A program made the translations under genes and the position numbers. This document shows, piece by piece, positions 12,705-24,256 of a DNA stretch of 64,000 nucleotides. Positions within the stretch are counted from its first letter, which is position 1. Each line of letters begins with the position of its first letter. The DNA is taken from positions 32,527,001 through 32,591,000 of the forward strand of contig NC_057817.1 of assembly GCF_910594005.1 (NCBI RefSeq). Direction: 5' to 3'. The stretch is from Cervus elaphus. Its lineage: Eukaryota > Chordata > Mammalia > Artiodactyla > Cervidae. A model generated the notes under the pieces. The model had not been told where the DNA came from. It did no database searches and was given only the letters and a program-made list of their open reading frames with translations.

Positions 12705-13230
12705 ATCATTGATTCAACAGGCACTTAAGGAAAGCCTCCTCAATTGTGCCAGGCCTGTGCTGGGCACTAGAAAGAGATAAACTCAGTGTGATCCCTTCTT
12801 CAAAGACCTCCTTACTTAAAGGCAGAGTCAAGGAAGAAAATGCACAATTACAATGCTGTAGTGGAGAGGGAGCACAGACGGACACCTCAATCAGCCAGAA
12901 AGGGAAATGATGGCAGTGGGATAGTAAGAAATATTACCAACAGCAGGCAGTGTTTGGGTGAGCAAGGTGGAGAGAGAAGCTTCATGCAATGATACTCCTG
13001 ACTCAAAGGCTCAGGGGCAGGAGAAAGCGCCCTGAGTCAGTGATCACTAGTAGTTCATCGGTGAGCTGAGGGAAGAGGGGAATCAGACTCAACAGTTAGG
13101 CGCAGAGCAGATGGTGTTGGGTTTTGCATTTGAACTTTACCCTGAAGGCAGTGGGGAACACATGAAGAATTGTGAAATTTCTCTGGTGTTCCATCTGGGA
13201 GGCCGGTGAGGAGCTGAACAGAGGGCAGTC
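12705..13230 (+). repeat. Old interspersed repeat, family not named
   Basis: The order 'gcacttaaggaa - gccaggcctgtgctgggcact - gggaggcc' follows a widespread ancient mammalian repeat whose name I cannot give with confidence. A related segment appears at 46090-46350. Confidence 0.4.
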
Positions 13231-13371
13231 TATGCTATATGAATCTGAACCAGCACTGTGGCCAAGGACCTGAGTGAGTGCTCAGGGTGGATCACATGTG
13301 TCTGATGTGTGGGAAATCTTGTTTGCAGGAGAGCTTAGGTAGAAACCCTGGAGAGGAAAAAAAAATTGCTG

Positions 13372-13960
13372 TGTCTCTGTGGACTTAAAAATGCACACCG
13401 TGAGAGATGTGAGTTAAGTTTTTTCTGGGGCAAAATGAAGACTGTAGTCTGGGAGACAGCACCTCAGATAGCTCTGAGAAACTGCTCCAAAGAGGCAGGG
13501 GGGACGGACAGTATATATGAGATTTTGGTAAATGGGGAATACATGCAATCCAGCACATATTTTTTTTTGTAGAAATTTCTGCTCATCTTGTGAAGCTTCT
13601 GCTAGTCATGAAAAATAGTCATCACCTTGAAGGATTTTAGTGCTTTTTTAGATATGAGAAGATATAAGAATTGAGCTCATAAAATCAGCTTCTGAGAACA
13701 TCTAATTATCTGAAGACCTGTTCTGCCAGTTTTCTTCTGAGCAGAGGGCTTCATTTCTACTTTCCACCCTGAACTCCTTCAGGGGGTGTTGAAGGTCAGC
13801 AGCTGCAGTAGCACATGATTTAATCCTTGTAGATGTAGATGGTAAGCACCCATGGCAAGTACCAATTTGTAGTTGACAAGGCCCCCTCATGGTCATAAAT
13901 TTGACCATGCTTTGGGAGGTATTTTACGACCATTTTATCCTATAGTGCTGGGAAGGCTCA
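13372..13960 (-). mobile_element. LTR, left boundary of a provirus-like composite
   Basis: Bases 13390-13495 are the reverse-complement match of 24332-24430, which on the plus strand carries CCCCAAATAAAACTTAAC, a poly(A)-signal context. This copy is therefore a minus-strand LTR with its U5 end at the left. The right limit is uncertain. Confidence 0.55.
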
Positions 13961-16900
13961 TTTTTGGGTTTGGCAAAGGTTTTACTGAGAAACCACTTAA
14001 TGTTTGTTATTGGACTAGGCTTTTATAGTCAAAGATATTTGGACACCTGTCTTTCAATATGGTCTAGGGAAAAATTCCCTTTTGCTTTATCTTTTTATAT
14101 TTAGAGTTATATTATTACATTCATTGATTGCATACAGAACTGTGTATTTGATTAACTGCTTTAAATTGGCTAGTCATCATTATTTTCATTGGAGGTTTAG
14201 TTATACATTTGGCAATGAAAGAAACAACATTCATGAAAAATAGGCAAAGTACAAATAATTTAGCTAGCAGTGTTATTAAAGTTATAAGTAAGAGTTAAGC
14301 CAAAAACTTTCATTAGGTGTAACCCAGTATATTCTTATGTTATTTGACTTAATCCAGTGGGAAATTATATACTGGCACTGTTTATAATGTTCTAGCCCAA
14401 TTTTTTAGTGTGCTAGGCTGTTGATTCTTAGTATAATTTAATTGTTCCCAAGATAAAAGTAGCCTTAAATTATAAATGACCATAGCCTGGTGTTAACTAC
14501 ATAAATCTATTCTATAATTATGCAATCCAGCACATATTTTTTTTAAACCTCTATGTAATTGTGAGAGGTTTTATCTTTTTGACTGAATTTTTGCTTGTTG
14601 CTTTTATTGAGCTTGAGTTACTTAGAAGAAAATTCATAGTATGGCCAGAGTCAGAGCAGGTATTAATTGGCCAGGTAGGAGGATTCCACCTAGTAATATT
14701 AAGAGTCACCTGAACAGGACTGAGCTTTTTTGTAAAATAATTTTTTAAGGGTGATTTAATTAGAGCCTTGGAGTAGAGAAATCCATCAAGGTAATCTAGA
14801 GGTACTAGATGCAGGTAACTGTCCAAAAACCAATAATTGGGTTGGTTTTTAAAACTAGCACAGGATCACATCCATGATAGAAAAACATCTGATTTATATG
14901 CAAAGGTCTAAGAAGTTAACAAAACATTACGAGTGATCATACAAATCAGGTTCAGCATTTTGGGTAAGGTGCTTACTTTTGATGTCTTTTTTTTTTCCCC
15001 TCTGTTCTGGTGCAGGTGTAGCTTTCTTTGAACATTATTTTAAGGTAAGTTTGAGATCAGCAGTTCTCTTTTATAGACCAGTCTGGGATAGTGGCCTTTA
15101 GAAGTGAGAATTAATTCAAGAGTCAAGTTCCTTTCAGTTTTACTGTGCATGAGCTAGTTAAGAGCACCTAATAAAGTTTTCTATCCAGGTTGGATACAGC
15201 CCATTTGGGTATATATAATTCCCTGTTTGCAGGTCATGGGCATCTGATTTTTATACAAAGATTATTGACACAAGCTTTAGAAACAAAAGAGTGTTGTTTT
15301 TTTTCCCAAATAATTGAATTAACTTTACATTAATATAGCATGATAGCAAGGAACTATCTGGGAAGTGAGTTAGTAAATACAGATCTTCATTAACAAAACT
15401 GGAATTTAACATTTATTGAAACAATCTTTTTTAAAATTACCCTTATTTTTAGCAGATATATTCAACAAATTAAGACTAATTTGTTGCAAAATAAGTTTGG
15501 CTTACAAATTTAATGTTTATTGAAATGTAATTTTATAAAAATAACACTTTTACCAAATATATTTAAATTAAGACTAATTTGCTGCAAAATAAGTTTGGTT
15601 TAAAAATTTAACATTTATTGAAACCTAACTTTTTAAAAATAACACCTTTACCAAACATATTTAATTAAGACTAATTTGTTGCAAAATAAGCTTGGTTTAA
15701 GAAAAAAACTTGACCTGATAATCTATATAAATATAATTGATTATATAGGCTTTCACCATATTAAAATTTTTAATAAGGAGTTTTAAACTGAAGCTTAAAA
15801 AAAAAAACCTCTTAGGGCTAGGAAGCTTACACCAAGGGCTTATTACATGTTTTACCTACAGATCTAAGTGAATTTCTCCCTTTACAAAGTCCTCAAAAAT
15901 ACCTTGAGGTTTTTGTACCTGTTGGTGAGGTAGCTTTCCTAATTTATCTGAGAAAGTTGCTGAAAACCTAAGAGTTTACAATCTTTGGAGGGAGCAGATA
16001 GAGAAAAAAGATTAATGTCTTAACTTTGCTTACAAAAGTATGATTACCAAATTACTATAAGTCATAATTAATTTGAGGGGAAGTTTTTCCTTACATCTGG
16101 AAAACACAGATTCAACCCAGTAATTATTTAGGCAGAAACCATGAAAATTATAATCATCTTTACCAGTGTACTCAGCCCTTTTGTTAACTTACTTTTTCTT
16201 AACAGTTTATGAAGCCATCAGGTTTCTCATTAGGATTTTTAAATTTCTTACCCAGTTCAGCATTATGGTCTGAAAGTTAGAAACTTATATTTATTTAAAA
16301 GTTTTTTTTTGTTAATCTTTTTGAAGAGGAAGCATTTTTTTGCAAAGGCATCAGAATAAAACCATAACTGCATATCAACAAAAGACTTAAGTCACATTTA
16401 AATTTGATTACAATACAATCGACAAAATAACTTGGTTACTGCTGTGATATACAACACTTGCAGATAATAACTAGAATTATGACTGATAACATTTTACCAG
16501 GATATGTCAGCATTTTAGGAACTCCATATAAATTTTAGAATATTTATATTAATAACATTTACCATACAATATAACCTGAGATTTATTACTCATTTTATAA
16601 TACTTCCCATGTAATTTAACATAGCAAATGAACCTAATTAGTTGAATATCTCTCATTGGGATGTTTCAGGAGCACTGTGAAGCATCCCAAAGTTAGCTAG
16701 AGGTCAAAAAGACTTCATTAGGATTTGATTTATGAAATTTTGTCAAAGAATATTAAAAGGATTTAGAACAATTAGTCAGTTAAGATCATAAGTTACTGTA
16801 AAACAATAGTTATTTACTTAGCCAAAGTAACAATAAGAGATTTCAAAGGTATATACAGAGCAGCTAGCTTAAAAGTAAAAAATTTAAAATCTGATATTAA

Positions 16901-17326
16901 AGGCAGTTGAACATTTTAAGAAAACTTGTACCATGCACAAAATTTTTTTTTTCGGGGTCCACTTTCCACAAACCTTTTTTCAACCATCACTTAATTTGCC
17001 CATCCAAAAACAGTCACCTGTAACTCAGATCTATTTCCTTCTTTTAAAATAAAATGCAATTCCACTCCTCACACCTTCTTTACTGAAAACACAAATCCTA
17101 CTTTACTTAAGGAACCATGAACTGACCTTTATATTAGCATTTATATTAGCACTGTGAGCATAAATACCAGTGATAGTTTAAAAAAAAAAATCTGCTTTCT
17201 TACAGAGAACATCTTAGGATGGCACCAAACATATTTATTAATAGTTGAAATATCTCCAGTTTTTCTGTAAGAGGAAGCCAGTATATAGTTATTAATGTTT
17301 TGTATCTTATTTTATTTGGGAGTGAC
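13961..17326 (-). mobile_element. AT-rich region, possible decayed ERV interior
   Basis: Very AT-rich sequence holding a three-fold tandem repeat and no frame above 91 codons. I see no conserved gag, pol or env motif. It is assigned to the composite only because it lies between minus-strand LTR pieces at 13.4 and 24.3 kb. It may instead be unrelated AT-rich intergenic DNA. Confidence 0.3.
15403..15695. repeat. Three tandem copies of a ~98-bp AT-rich unit
   Basis: The marker TAAGACTAATTTGTTGCAAA (GCTGCAAA in copy 2) starts at 15471, 15569 and 15666. AATTTAACATTTATTG-like sequence starts at 15403, 15507 and 15605. Confidence 0.85.
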
Positions 17327-17339
17327 CTAGATGTTCAAT

Positions 17340-17545
17340 GGGCTTCCCTGGTGGCTCAAAAGGTAAAGCGTCTGTCTGCAATGCTGGAGACCTGGGTTCG
17401 ATCCCTGGGTCGGGAAGATCCCCTGGAGAAGGAAATGGCAACCCTCTCCAGTACTCTTGCCTGGAAAATCCCATGGACAGAGGAGCCTGGTAGGCTACAG
17501 TCTACGGGGTCGCAAAGAGCAGACATGACTGAGCGACTTTACTTA
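17340..17545 (+). mobile_element. Bov-tA SINE with intact target duplication
   Basis: Complete element from GGCTTCCCTGGTGGCTCAAA to ATGACTGAGCGACTTTACTTA, flanked by perfect 13-bp duplications CTAGATGTTCAAT at 17327-17339 and 17546-17558. Confidence 0.95.
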
Positions 17546-17939
17546 CTAGATGTTCAATAAACTTCCTTTACTTAATTTAGCACAGCCCTAGAAATTTAAT
17601 TTAGCAAAATTTAGAAAGACTAAATAGAAATCTTTAAAGCACAATTATTTTTAGTAGAAGTTATTTAAAGCTTTTATTTTACTTACATTTTCTGTCCTTA
17701 AAAGTTTCTTTACACTGAGTTTCTTTCCTTGCTAACAAAATTGCAACAGATATAATAAGATTTTATTTAGTTATGCTAAACCTAGGCACAATGAAAGTAT
17801 TATAATGGATTATTATATTGATGACTTTAAAATATGTTTATATTAGATTGACAAACTTTAACATTAATACCAGGTACTAATTTAATATTGGATATTTTTC
17901 AGTTTATATGAAACTGAAACTTATTTAGTTTAATTTTCT

Positions 17940-18048
17940 TTTTTTTCTTTTTGGTAAAGATTTTTTATTTTTTCTTAATATATATTTATTTTATTGAGGT
18001 ATCGTTGACTTGCAATGTTTCAGGTATATAGCAAGGTGATTTACTTAA
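17940..18048 (-). mobile_element. L1 3' UTR fragment, left part
   Basis: TTTATTGAGGTATCGTTGAC and CAGGTATATAGCAAGGTGAT match a mammalian L1 3' UTR in reverse. It is interrupted by a SINE and resumes at 18265. Confidence 0.65.
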
Positions 18049-18264
18049 CGTGTGTGTGTGTTAGTTGCTTGAGTTGTGTCCAACTCTTTGCGACTCCATG
18101 AACTGTAGCCCACCACGCTCCCCTGTCCATGGAATTCTCCAGGCCAGAATACTGGAGTGGGTTGCCATGCCCTTCTCCAGGGGATCTTCCTGACCCAGGG
18201 ATCGAACCCAGGTCTCCCACATTGCAAGCAGATTCTTTACCGTTTGAGCTACCCTGGAAGCCCC
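18049..18264 (-). mobile_element. Bov-tA SINE inserted in L1 3' UTR
   Basis: Full reverse-oriented copy preceded by (GT)n, from TTAGTTGCTTGAGTTGTGTC to ACCCTGGAAGCCCC. Confidence 0.92.
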
Positions 18265-18375
18265 AATTCAGTTACACATATACACATATATTATTTTTGA
18301 AATTATTTTCCATTATAGATTATTACAAGATATTGACTATAGTTCCTTAAGCTATAAAGTAAACCTTTGTTTCTT
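18265..18375 (-). mobile_element. L1 3' UTR fragment, right part
   Basis: TAGATTATTACAAGATATTG and TATAGTTCCTTAAGCTATA continue the same 3' UTR. The same motif recurs at 42180-42230. Confidence 0.65.
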
Positions 18376-19099
18376 GTTGCATATCTAGTTTTTTAAAATG
18401 AGAAATCTAGCATTCTATTCATACTTTGTCAAACAAGTGGGATCAAAATGTCATAAATTTTTCAGCTAGGCAAAAATTCATAGTTTTTTCTAAAATATAT
18501 ATTATATACATACTTTATATATATATTTGTATACAAAAGCTTTTTTTACTATTCTTGATAAAGGCTTGAGTAAGAACGTTAAAAAAAAGAAGAGATGGAG
18601 AAATTGAAAAAAATGAAATGGGAGCACTGAATATGAAACAGGAAAAGTGAAACAAGCTAGATAAAAGTAAAAGATCATCATATAGTCCAGTTGTTTTTAA
18701 ACATGGTTGCTCACTAGAAACACATCTAGAGCTCTGGAGAAAAAGAAGCAATACCCGGGCATTTGTATTTTTCAAAAAAGTTCTGATATGCATATGGGTT
18801 TTAAAAAGTGATTATAAAAAAAAAGTGATTATAGGTTTTTCCATTAGATCCTAGTTTTGGTGATATAGAGGTCTATTATTTTTCTGTTGACCAATCATGA
18901 CACAATGGTCTTAAGAGATTAATAGTTACATAATCACAATAGCAAAAAATGCTTATCGGTTTTCACAATAGCCAGACAAAAAATAAAAAATAATTATGAT
19001 TACAAGCCATAATGGGATAATGATTAACCTAACAATATAAAATACTTGCATACAATTTGGGGAGTCAAGCAGAGTGATGTGGTAAATGGAATTGCATAA
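18376..19099. other. No gene recognised
   Basis: AT-rich, with a (TA)n stretch at 18493-18535 and a local direct repeat of AAAAAGTGATTATA at about 18800-18832. Nothing else can be supported. Confidence 0.4.
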
Positions 19100-19593
19100 A
19101 TGCATGTGTATTCGTCTTCCCAGCCAATCTATGTCTTTTGGTTGGTGCCTTTGGTAATTATCAATGTGTATCTCATTACAGTTTTCTTAATTGTCTTGGG
19201 TTTATTTTCTGTAGGTCTTTTCCATCTCTTGTGTTTCCTGTCTAAAGAAGTTCCTTTAACATTTGTTCTACAGCTGGTTTGGTGATGCTGAATTTTCTTA
19301 ACTTTTGCTTATCTGGAAAATTTGATTTCTCCATCAAATCTGAATGAGAGTCTTTCTGGGTAGAGTGTTCTAGGTTGTAGGTTCTTCCCTTTCATGACTT
19401 TAAATATATCATGCCATTCCCTTCTGGCTTGTAGAGTTTCTGCTGAGACATCAGCTGATAGCCTAATGGGAGTTCCCTTATATGTTATTTGTTGTTTTTT
19501 CCTTGTTGCTTTTAATATTTTACCTCTGTCTTTATTTTTTGTCAGTTTGATTACTATGTGTCTTGGTGGGTTCCTCCCTGGGTTTTTCAGCTT
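19100..19593 (-). mobile_element. L1-derived segment
   Basis: Landmarks such as GGTTGTAGGTTCTTCCCTTT, CTTGTAGAGTTTCTGCTGAG and TTGATTACTATGTGTCTTGG are characteristic of an older mammalian L1 in reverse. It is decayed and broken by a SINE at 19594. Confidence 0.65.
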
Positions 19594-19789
19594 GAAGTGA
19601 AGTGAAAGTCGCTCAGTCATGTCCGACTCTTTGCGACCCTGTGGACTACACAGTCCAGGGAATTCTCCAGGCCAAATACTGGAGTGGGTAGCCTTTCCCT
19701 TCTCCAAGGGATCTTCCAACCCAGGGATAGAACCCAGTTCTCTCGCATTGTAGGCAGATTCTTTACCACTGAGCCATAAGGGAAGCCCA
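19594..19789 (-). mobile_element. Bov-tA SINE
   Basis: Reverse-oriented full-length copy from GAAGTGAAGTGAAAGTCGCT to the GAGCCATAAGGGAAGCCC head. Confidence 0.92.
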
Positions 19790-19934
19790 CTTTTTCTTTT
19801 ATTTACAATTTTCTTATATTTTTTTCAGCTAAATTTTCTTGTATTTAAAATTGTTTGATTTGTAAATGTTTACTTTTTTCTGGGCCAATAAAGTTGAGCT
19901 CATTTACAAATTAACTTCGGCAATACTGTCCAAA

Positions 19935-20418
19935 TGTTAGGGGAAGAACACTAACTAAAACCGCCCACCTTGGCCAGGCACCATAATAACCATTTACATG
20001 AGTTATTTTATCACAGGAGTTCCTAGTAAGGAACATGGAACTGATACGCCACCACCAACCAGAAGAGTTCAGGAAAGGTCAAAAGGAGACACCGTGTGTC
20101 TGACCACCTCCCAGAATCCTTTTTGCTGGCATCCATCTTGGCTGAGCAACGCATGTGCCACCAGGAAGGACTCTTGAGTCAGAATGACTGGCCAAAGAAA
20201 ATCCAGAAACTAATTCCATTATCATCAAACCCGAGACTGTGAGCCATGAGGCAGAGCAGTTCTCCTAGGTTCCCTTACCCCACTGCTCTCCACCAGGGTG
20301 CCCTTTCCAATAAAATCTCTTTCTTTGTCAGCTCATTTGTCTCTTCAGACAATTCATTTCTGAGTGTGAGATGAGAACCCACTTCTGGGCCCTGGAAGGT
20401 GTCCCCCATCCTGCAACA
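19935..20418 (+). mobile_element. Solo LTR, ERV1-like, with 4-bp target duplication
   Basis: A 484-bp unit beginning TGTT and ending AACA, with AATAAA at 20309-20314 and a T-rich region after it. It is flanked by CAAA at 19931-19934 and 20419-20422. A 4-bp duplication is usual for gammaretrovirus-like ERVs. No internal region remains, which fits LTR-LTR recombination. Confidence 0.85.
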
Positions 20419-20603
20419 CAAAGACAAAGAAAGACACATACTGAGACATACATATATTCAGACAGACACGGCAAGAGATCTGGCTGTATTTTTTTAACTT
20501 AGTTTGAATTAGGTATCTTAATATAAAACTCACTAACTTATAAGAAAGATTTTAAAATGCTTTCTCTGTTCTGTTTTGCTTTTTTCAGTTTTAGGATTTA
20601 GAG

Positions 20604-20802
20604 ATGGCCTGGGTGGCACAGTGGTAAAGAATCTGCATGCCAATGCAGGAGACACAAGAGATGTGGGTTCAATCCCTCCCCTGGAGAAGGAAATGGCAAC
20701 CCACTCCAGTATTCTTCCCTGGAAAATTCCATGGACAGAGGAGGTCTGGTGGACTGCAGACCATGGGGTTGCAAAAAGTGGGACATGACTGAAAACACAT
20801 GC
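20604..20802 (+). mobile_element. Bov-tA SINE
   Basis: Forward copy from GGCCTGGGTGGCACAGTGG to GGACATGACTGAAAACACATG, lacking part of the central box. Confidence 0.9.
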
Positions 20803-20883
20803 ACAAGTCATAGATAAGGTAAGTGATCATGTTCTCCTCATTTGGACTTATTCCTCTAGGCATCTGTGTGTGGGTGTGTGCCC

Positions 20884-21081
20884 ATGCTCAATGGTGTCTG
20901 ACTCTTTGAAATATTATGGACTGAAGCCCACCAGGCTCCTCTCTCCATGGGATTGCCCAGGCAAGAATACTGGAGTGGGTTGCCATTTCCTCCTCCAGGG
21001 GATCTTTCTGCCCAGGTACCAAACCCACACCTCCTGCATTGGCAGAAGGATTCTTTATCACTTGAGCCACTTGGGAAGCCC
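20884..21081 (-). mobile_element. Bov-tA SINE
   Basis: Reverse copy from GCTCAATGGTGTCTGACTC to CACTTGGGAAGCCCA. It forms an inverted pair with 20604-20802, about 80 bp apart. Confidence 0.9.
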
Positions 21082-21093
21082 ATATTCCCTCAG

Positions 21094-21123
21094 TACATAC
21101 ATATATATATTTATATATATATA
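21094..21123. repeat. (AT)n-rich microsatellite
   Basis: Alternating AT/TA tract joined to the palindrome that follows. Confidence 0.85.
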
Positions 21124-21189
21124 TTTTTTCAAGCCAACTTTCTCTACTGGTTGGAATTCCAATCAGTAGAGAAAGTTAGCTTGAAAAAA
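21124..21189. repeat. 66-bp near-perfect palindrome
   Basis: Two 33-base arms meet at the centre TTGGAATTCCAA (21151-21162) with no loop. 31 of 33 positions pair exactly, and the two exceptions are transitions that allow G-T/G-U pairing. Outer ends are T6 and A6 runs. It lies between the AT tract and a BovB fragment. Confidence 0.9.
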
Positions 21190-21199
21190 AAAAAAAAGG

Positions 21200-21484
21200 A
21201 GATCAGTCCTAGGTGTTCATTGGAAGGACTGTTGTTGAAGCTGAAACTCCAATATTTTGGCTACCTGATGCGAAGAGCTGACTCATTTGAAAAGACCCTG
21301 ATGCTGGGAAAGATTGAGGGCAGGAGGAGAAGGGGATGACAGAGGATGAGATGGCATCACTGACACAATGGACGTGGGTTTGGATGGACTCCGGGAGTTG
21401 GTGATGGACAGGGAGGCCTGGCGTGCTGAGGTTCACGGGGTTGCAAAGAGTCAGACATGACTGAGCGACTGAACTGAACTGAAA
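21200..21484 (+). mobile_element. BovB LINE, short 3' end
   Basis: Starts at GATCAGTCCTAGGTGTTCAT and ends in the GCGACTGAACTGAACTGAA tail. It encodes a broken version of the BovB polymerase C-terminus (LKLQYFGYLMRRADSFEKTL). Confidence 0.9.
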
Positions 21485-21705
21485 CTGGTTGGGGGTTGGT
21501 TAACCTTTGACTGGCATTGTGCACTTATACTGGTGCAATTAAAGGTTGATAACTTTTATAGATACCCCCTTTTCTTTCTTTTAATGGTTCTGAAAAGTTG
21601 GTCAGCCAGTGTAACAAGCATTAATGTGTAACACAGACAAACCTAGATTGTTTTCTTTTGACTAGAGTAGCCAAATCCTCATCTAAGCCTTCTAAGAGGC
21701 AGACT

Positions 21706-23161
21706 AGTAGAGGTGATGGAATTTCAATTGAGCTATTTCAAATCCTAAAAGATGATGCTGTGAAAGTGCTGCACTCAATATGCCAGCAAATTTGGAAAAC
21801 TCATCAGTGGCCACAGGACTGGAAAAGGTCAGTTTTCATTCCAATCTCAAAGAAAGGCAATGCTAAAGAAGGCTCAAACTACCACACAATTGCACTCATC
21901 TCACACGCTAGTAAAGTAATGCTCAAAATTCTCCAAGCCAGGCTTCAACAATATGTGAACCGTGAACTTCCAGATGTTCAAGCTGGATTTAGAAAAGGCA
22001 GAGGAATCACAGATCAAATTGCCAACATCTGCTGGATCATCAAAAAAGCAGGAGAGTTCCAGAAAAACATCTACTGCTTTATTGACTACACCAAAGCCTT
22101 TGACTGTGTGGATCACAACTGTGGAAAATTGTGAAAGAGATGGGAATACCAGACCACCTGACCTGCCTCTTGAGAAATCTGTATGCAGATTAAGAAGCAA
22201 CAGTTAGAATTGGACCTGGAACAACAGTACTGGTTGCAAATAGGAAAAGGAGTATGTCAAGGCTGTATATCATCACTGTGCTTATTTAATTTATATGCAG
22301 AGTACATCATGAGAAATGCTGGGCTGGATGAAGCACAAGCTGGAATCAACATTGCTGGGAGAAATATCAATAATCTCCGATATGCAGAAGATACCACCCT
22401 TACGGCAGAAAGTGAAGAAGAACTAAAGAGCCTCTTGATGAAAGTGAAAGAGAGTGAAAAAGTTGGCTTAAAACTCAACATTCAGAAAACTAAGATCTTA
22501 GCATCTGGTCCCATCACTTCATGGGAAATAGATGGGGAAACAGTGGAAACAGTGGCAGACTTTCTTGGGGGGGCTCCAAAGTCACTGCAGATGGTGATTG
22601 CAGCCATGAAATTAAAAGACGCTTACTCCTTGGAAGGAAAGTTATGACCAACCTAGACATCATATTAAAAAGCAGAGACATTACTTTGCCAACAAAGGCC
22701 CATGTAGTCAAGGCTATGGTTTTTCCAGTAGTCATGTATGGATGTGAGAGTTGGACTATAAAGAAAGCTAAGCACTGAAGAATTGATGTTTTTGAACTGT
22801 GGTGTTGGAGAAGACGCTTGAGAGTCCCTTGGACTGCAAGGAGATCCAACCAGTCCATCCTAAAGAAGATCAGTCCTGGGTGTTCATTGGACGGACTGAT
22901 GCTGAAGCTGAAACTCCAGTACTTTGGCCACCTGATGTGAAGAGTTGACTCATTTGAAAAGACCCTGATGCTGGGAAAGATTGAAGGCGGTAGGAGAAAG
23001 GGACAACCGAGGATGAGATGGTTGGAGGGCTTCACTGACTCAATGGACATGAGTTTGAGTGGACTTCGGGAGTTGGTGATGGACAGGGAGGCCTGGTGTG
23101 CTGCAGTTCACGGGGTTGCAAAGAGTTGGACACGACCAAGCGACTAAGCTGAACTGAACTG
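21706..23161 (+). mobile_element. BovB LINE, 5'-truncated, with 12-bp target duplication
   Basis: The duplication AAGAGGCAGACT lies at 21694-21705 and 23162-23173. The insert carries the reverse-transcriptase domain (WPQDWKRSVFIPISKKGNA, LPDVQAGFRKGRG) in two frames. Relative to the copy at 27.4 kb, four bases are missing near 22122, shifting the frame. The catalytic box at 22381-22392 reads YAED instead of YADD, losing an active-site aspartate, so the copy is dead. Confidence 0.95.
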
Positions 23162-23639
23162 AAGAGGCAGACTTAAGTAAAGGATCATTTTGGTGGTTAG
23201 AGAATGACTTAGATGTCAAGTCAGAATATTGTTTCAAAGTTTTTGTTTTGTTTTAATCCTCCTTTCCTGGGGACAGGGGAGCAGCAGGAGGTAGAAGAGT
23301 TGGGAGAGATAAAAAAGAGAGAGACAGCATCTGGCCAAGCAATTCAGATTGAAGAAAATATGAGAGTGAGAGACAGAATCAGTGACAGACTGTTAGCAGC
23401 CTTTTTTTGTTCTGCAGTTTTAAGAGAAGCTTCTAGATACCAATCAAAGTAAGCATTCCATCCAGTCTGTTTGACATTATGACCAGCTTTTTCTAACTCT
23501 GTGCCCGTAAATATTAATTTTGGAATATCAAAAGAACTCCAATTTGGTCATTTTTGGTTGGGATCTCTTTTAGTATAATTTCCCCAAATAAGTAAGTACT
23601 TGCAAGTATAAGTTTTGTACATACATAACCCTGGCTGAG

Positions 23640-24256
23640 GTTTTAGTTAAGAGGCTGGCTGTCTGATGCCCCTTGTAAAAGCATCAGATCAGCCTCTTAA
23701 GTGACCATTCAGCACCGACAAGTCAGTCTCCTACAGCTGAGCAAACCCTGGTATCTTTCAACCAGCCCCCACCAGTATATTTTAATGGAATGTGTATTCC
23801 TTGGCCAAGCCCAAGCCAGTATCTTTCCCCTGGATGATGGGTGGGGGTGGTATTCTCCTAGTATCTTTCAACCAGCACCCGCTCAAAGTGTCTTTCACTT
23901 CCAACTGGTCATATATTCCTCAGTATCTTTCTACCGAGCCCCACTCAGTGTTTCCACACTGAGTTTCCACACTGGATTTCCACACTGAGTTTCCACACTC
24001 AGTGGGTATGCCCCAGTATCTTTCAACTGGGCCACCTGCAGTATCTGTCAGCTGAGAAGAGGGCAGGTTATCTGCTCCACTACCAAATAAAACTCAGGAT
24101 CATCAACCAATACCGGAAATCTGAGAGCCAGGAGATACTTACCCAATTTGTCTGGACTGTCCAAGGAGGCAGATGGGCAGATGGTGCCAAGGCTCTAGTT
24201 CCTCGAAGAGTTTAGGTGAAGGGAAGTCCATTCTGGGTCCCTTCGTCAGTTGCCAT
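23640..24256 (-). mobile_element. Possible ERV leader region with short repeats
   Basis: Adjacent to a minus-strand LTR U5 end. On the minus strand a TGG-starting stretch (near 24253) lies just after the LTR and could be a primer-binding site, followed by a GGTAAGTAT donor-like motif near 24137. On the plus strand, 'agtatctttcaac' motifs recur at about 23750, 23868, 23931 and 24015. No coding frame survives. Confidence 0.35.
23945..24003. repeat. Four tandem copies of a ~16-bp unit
   Basis: GTTTCCACACTGA-type units repeat from 23949 to 24003 with small changes (one is GATTTCCACACTGA). Confidence 0.8.

Noticed and set aside
14551..14826. 91-codon minus-strand frame as a retroviral env remnant
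   Set aside because: It lies in the AT-rich composite and has one N-glycosylation-like motif, but no conserved env or pol block.
17340..17420. tRNA-like sequence with A- and B-box-like motifs
   Set aside because: tRNA-derived head of a Bov-tA SINE; no cloverleaf with an intact anticodon arm. The same applies to the other SINE heads.
23945..24003. CRISPR-like regular repeats
   Set aside because: Units are contiguous 16-mers without spacers in a mammalian ERV leader-like region; simple tandem duplication.
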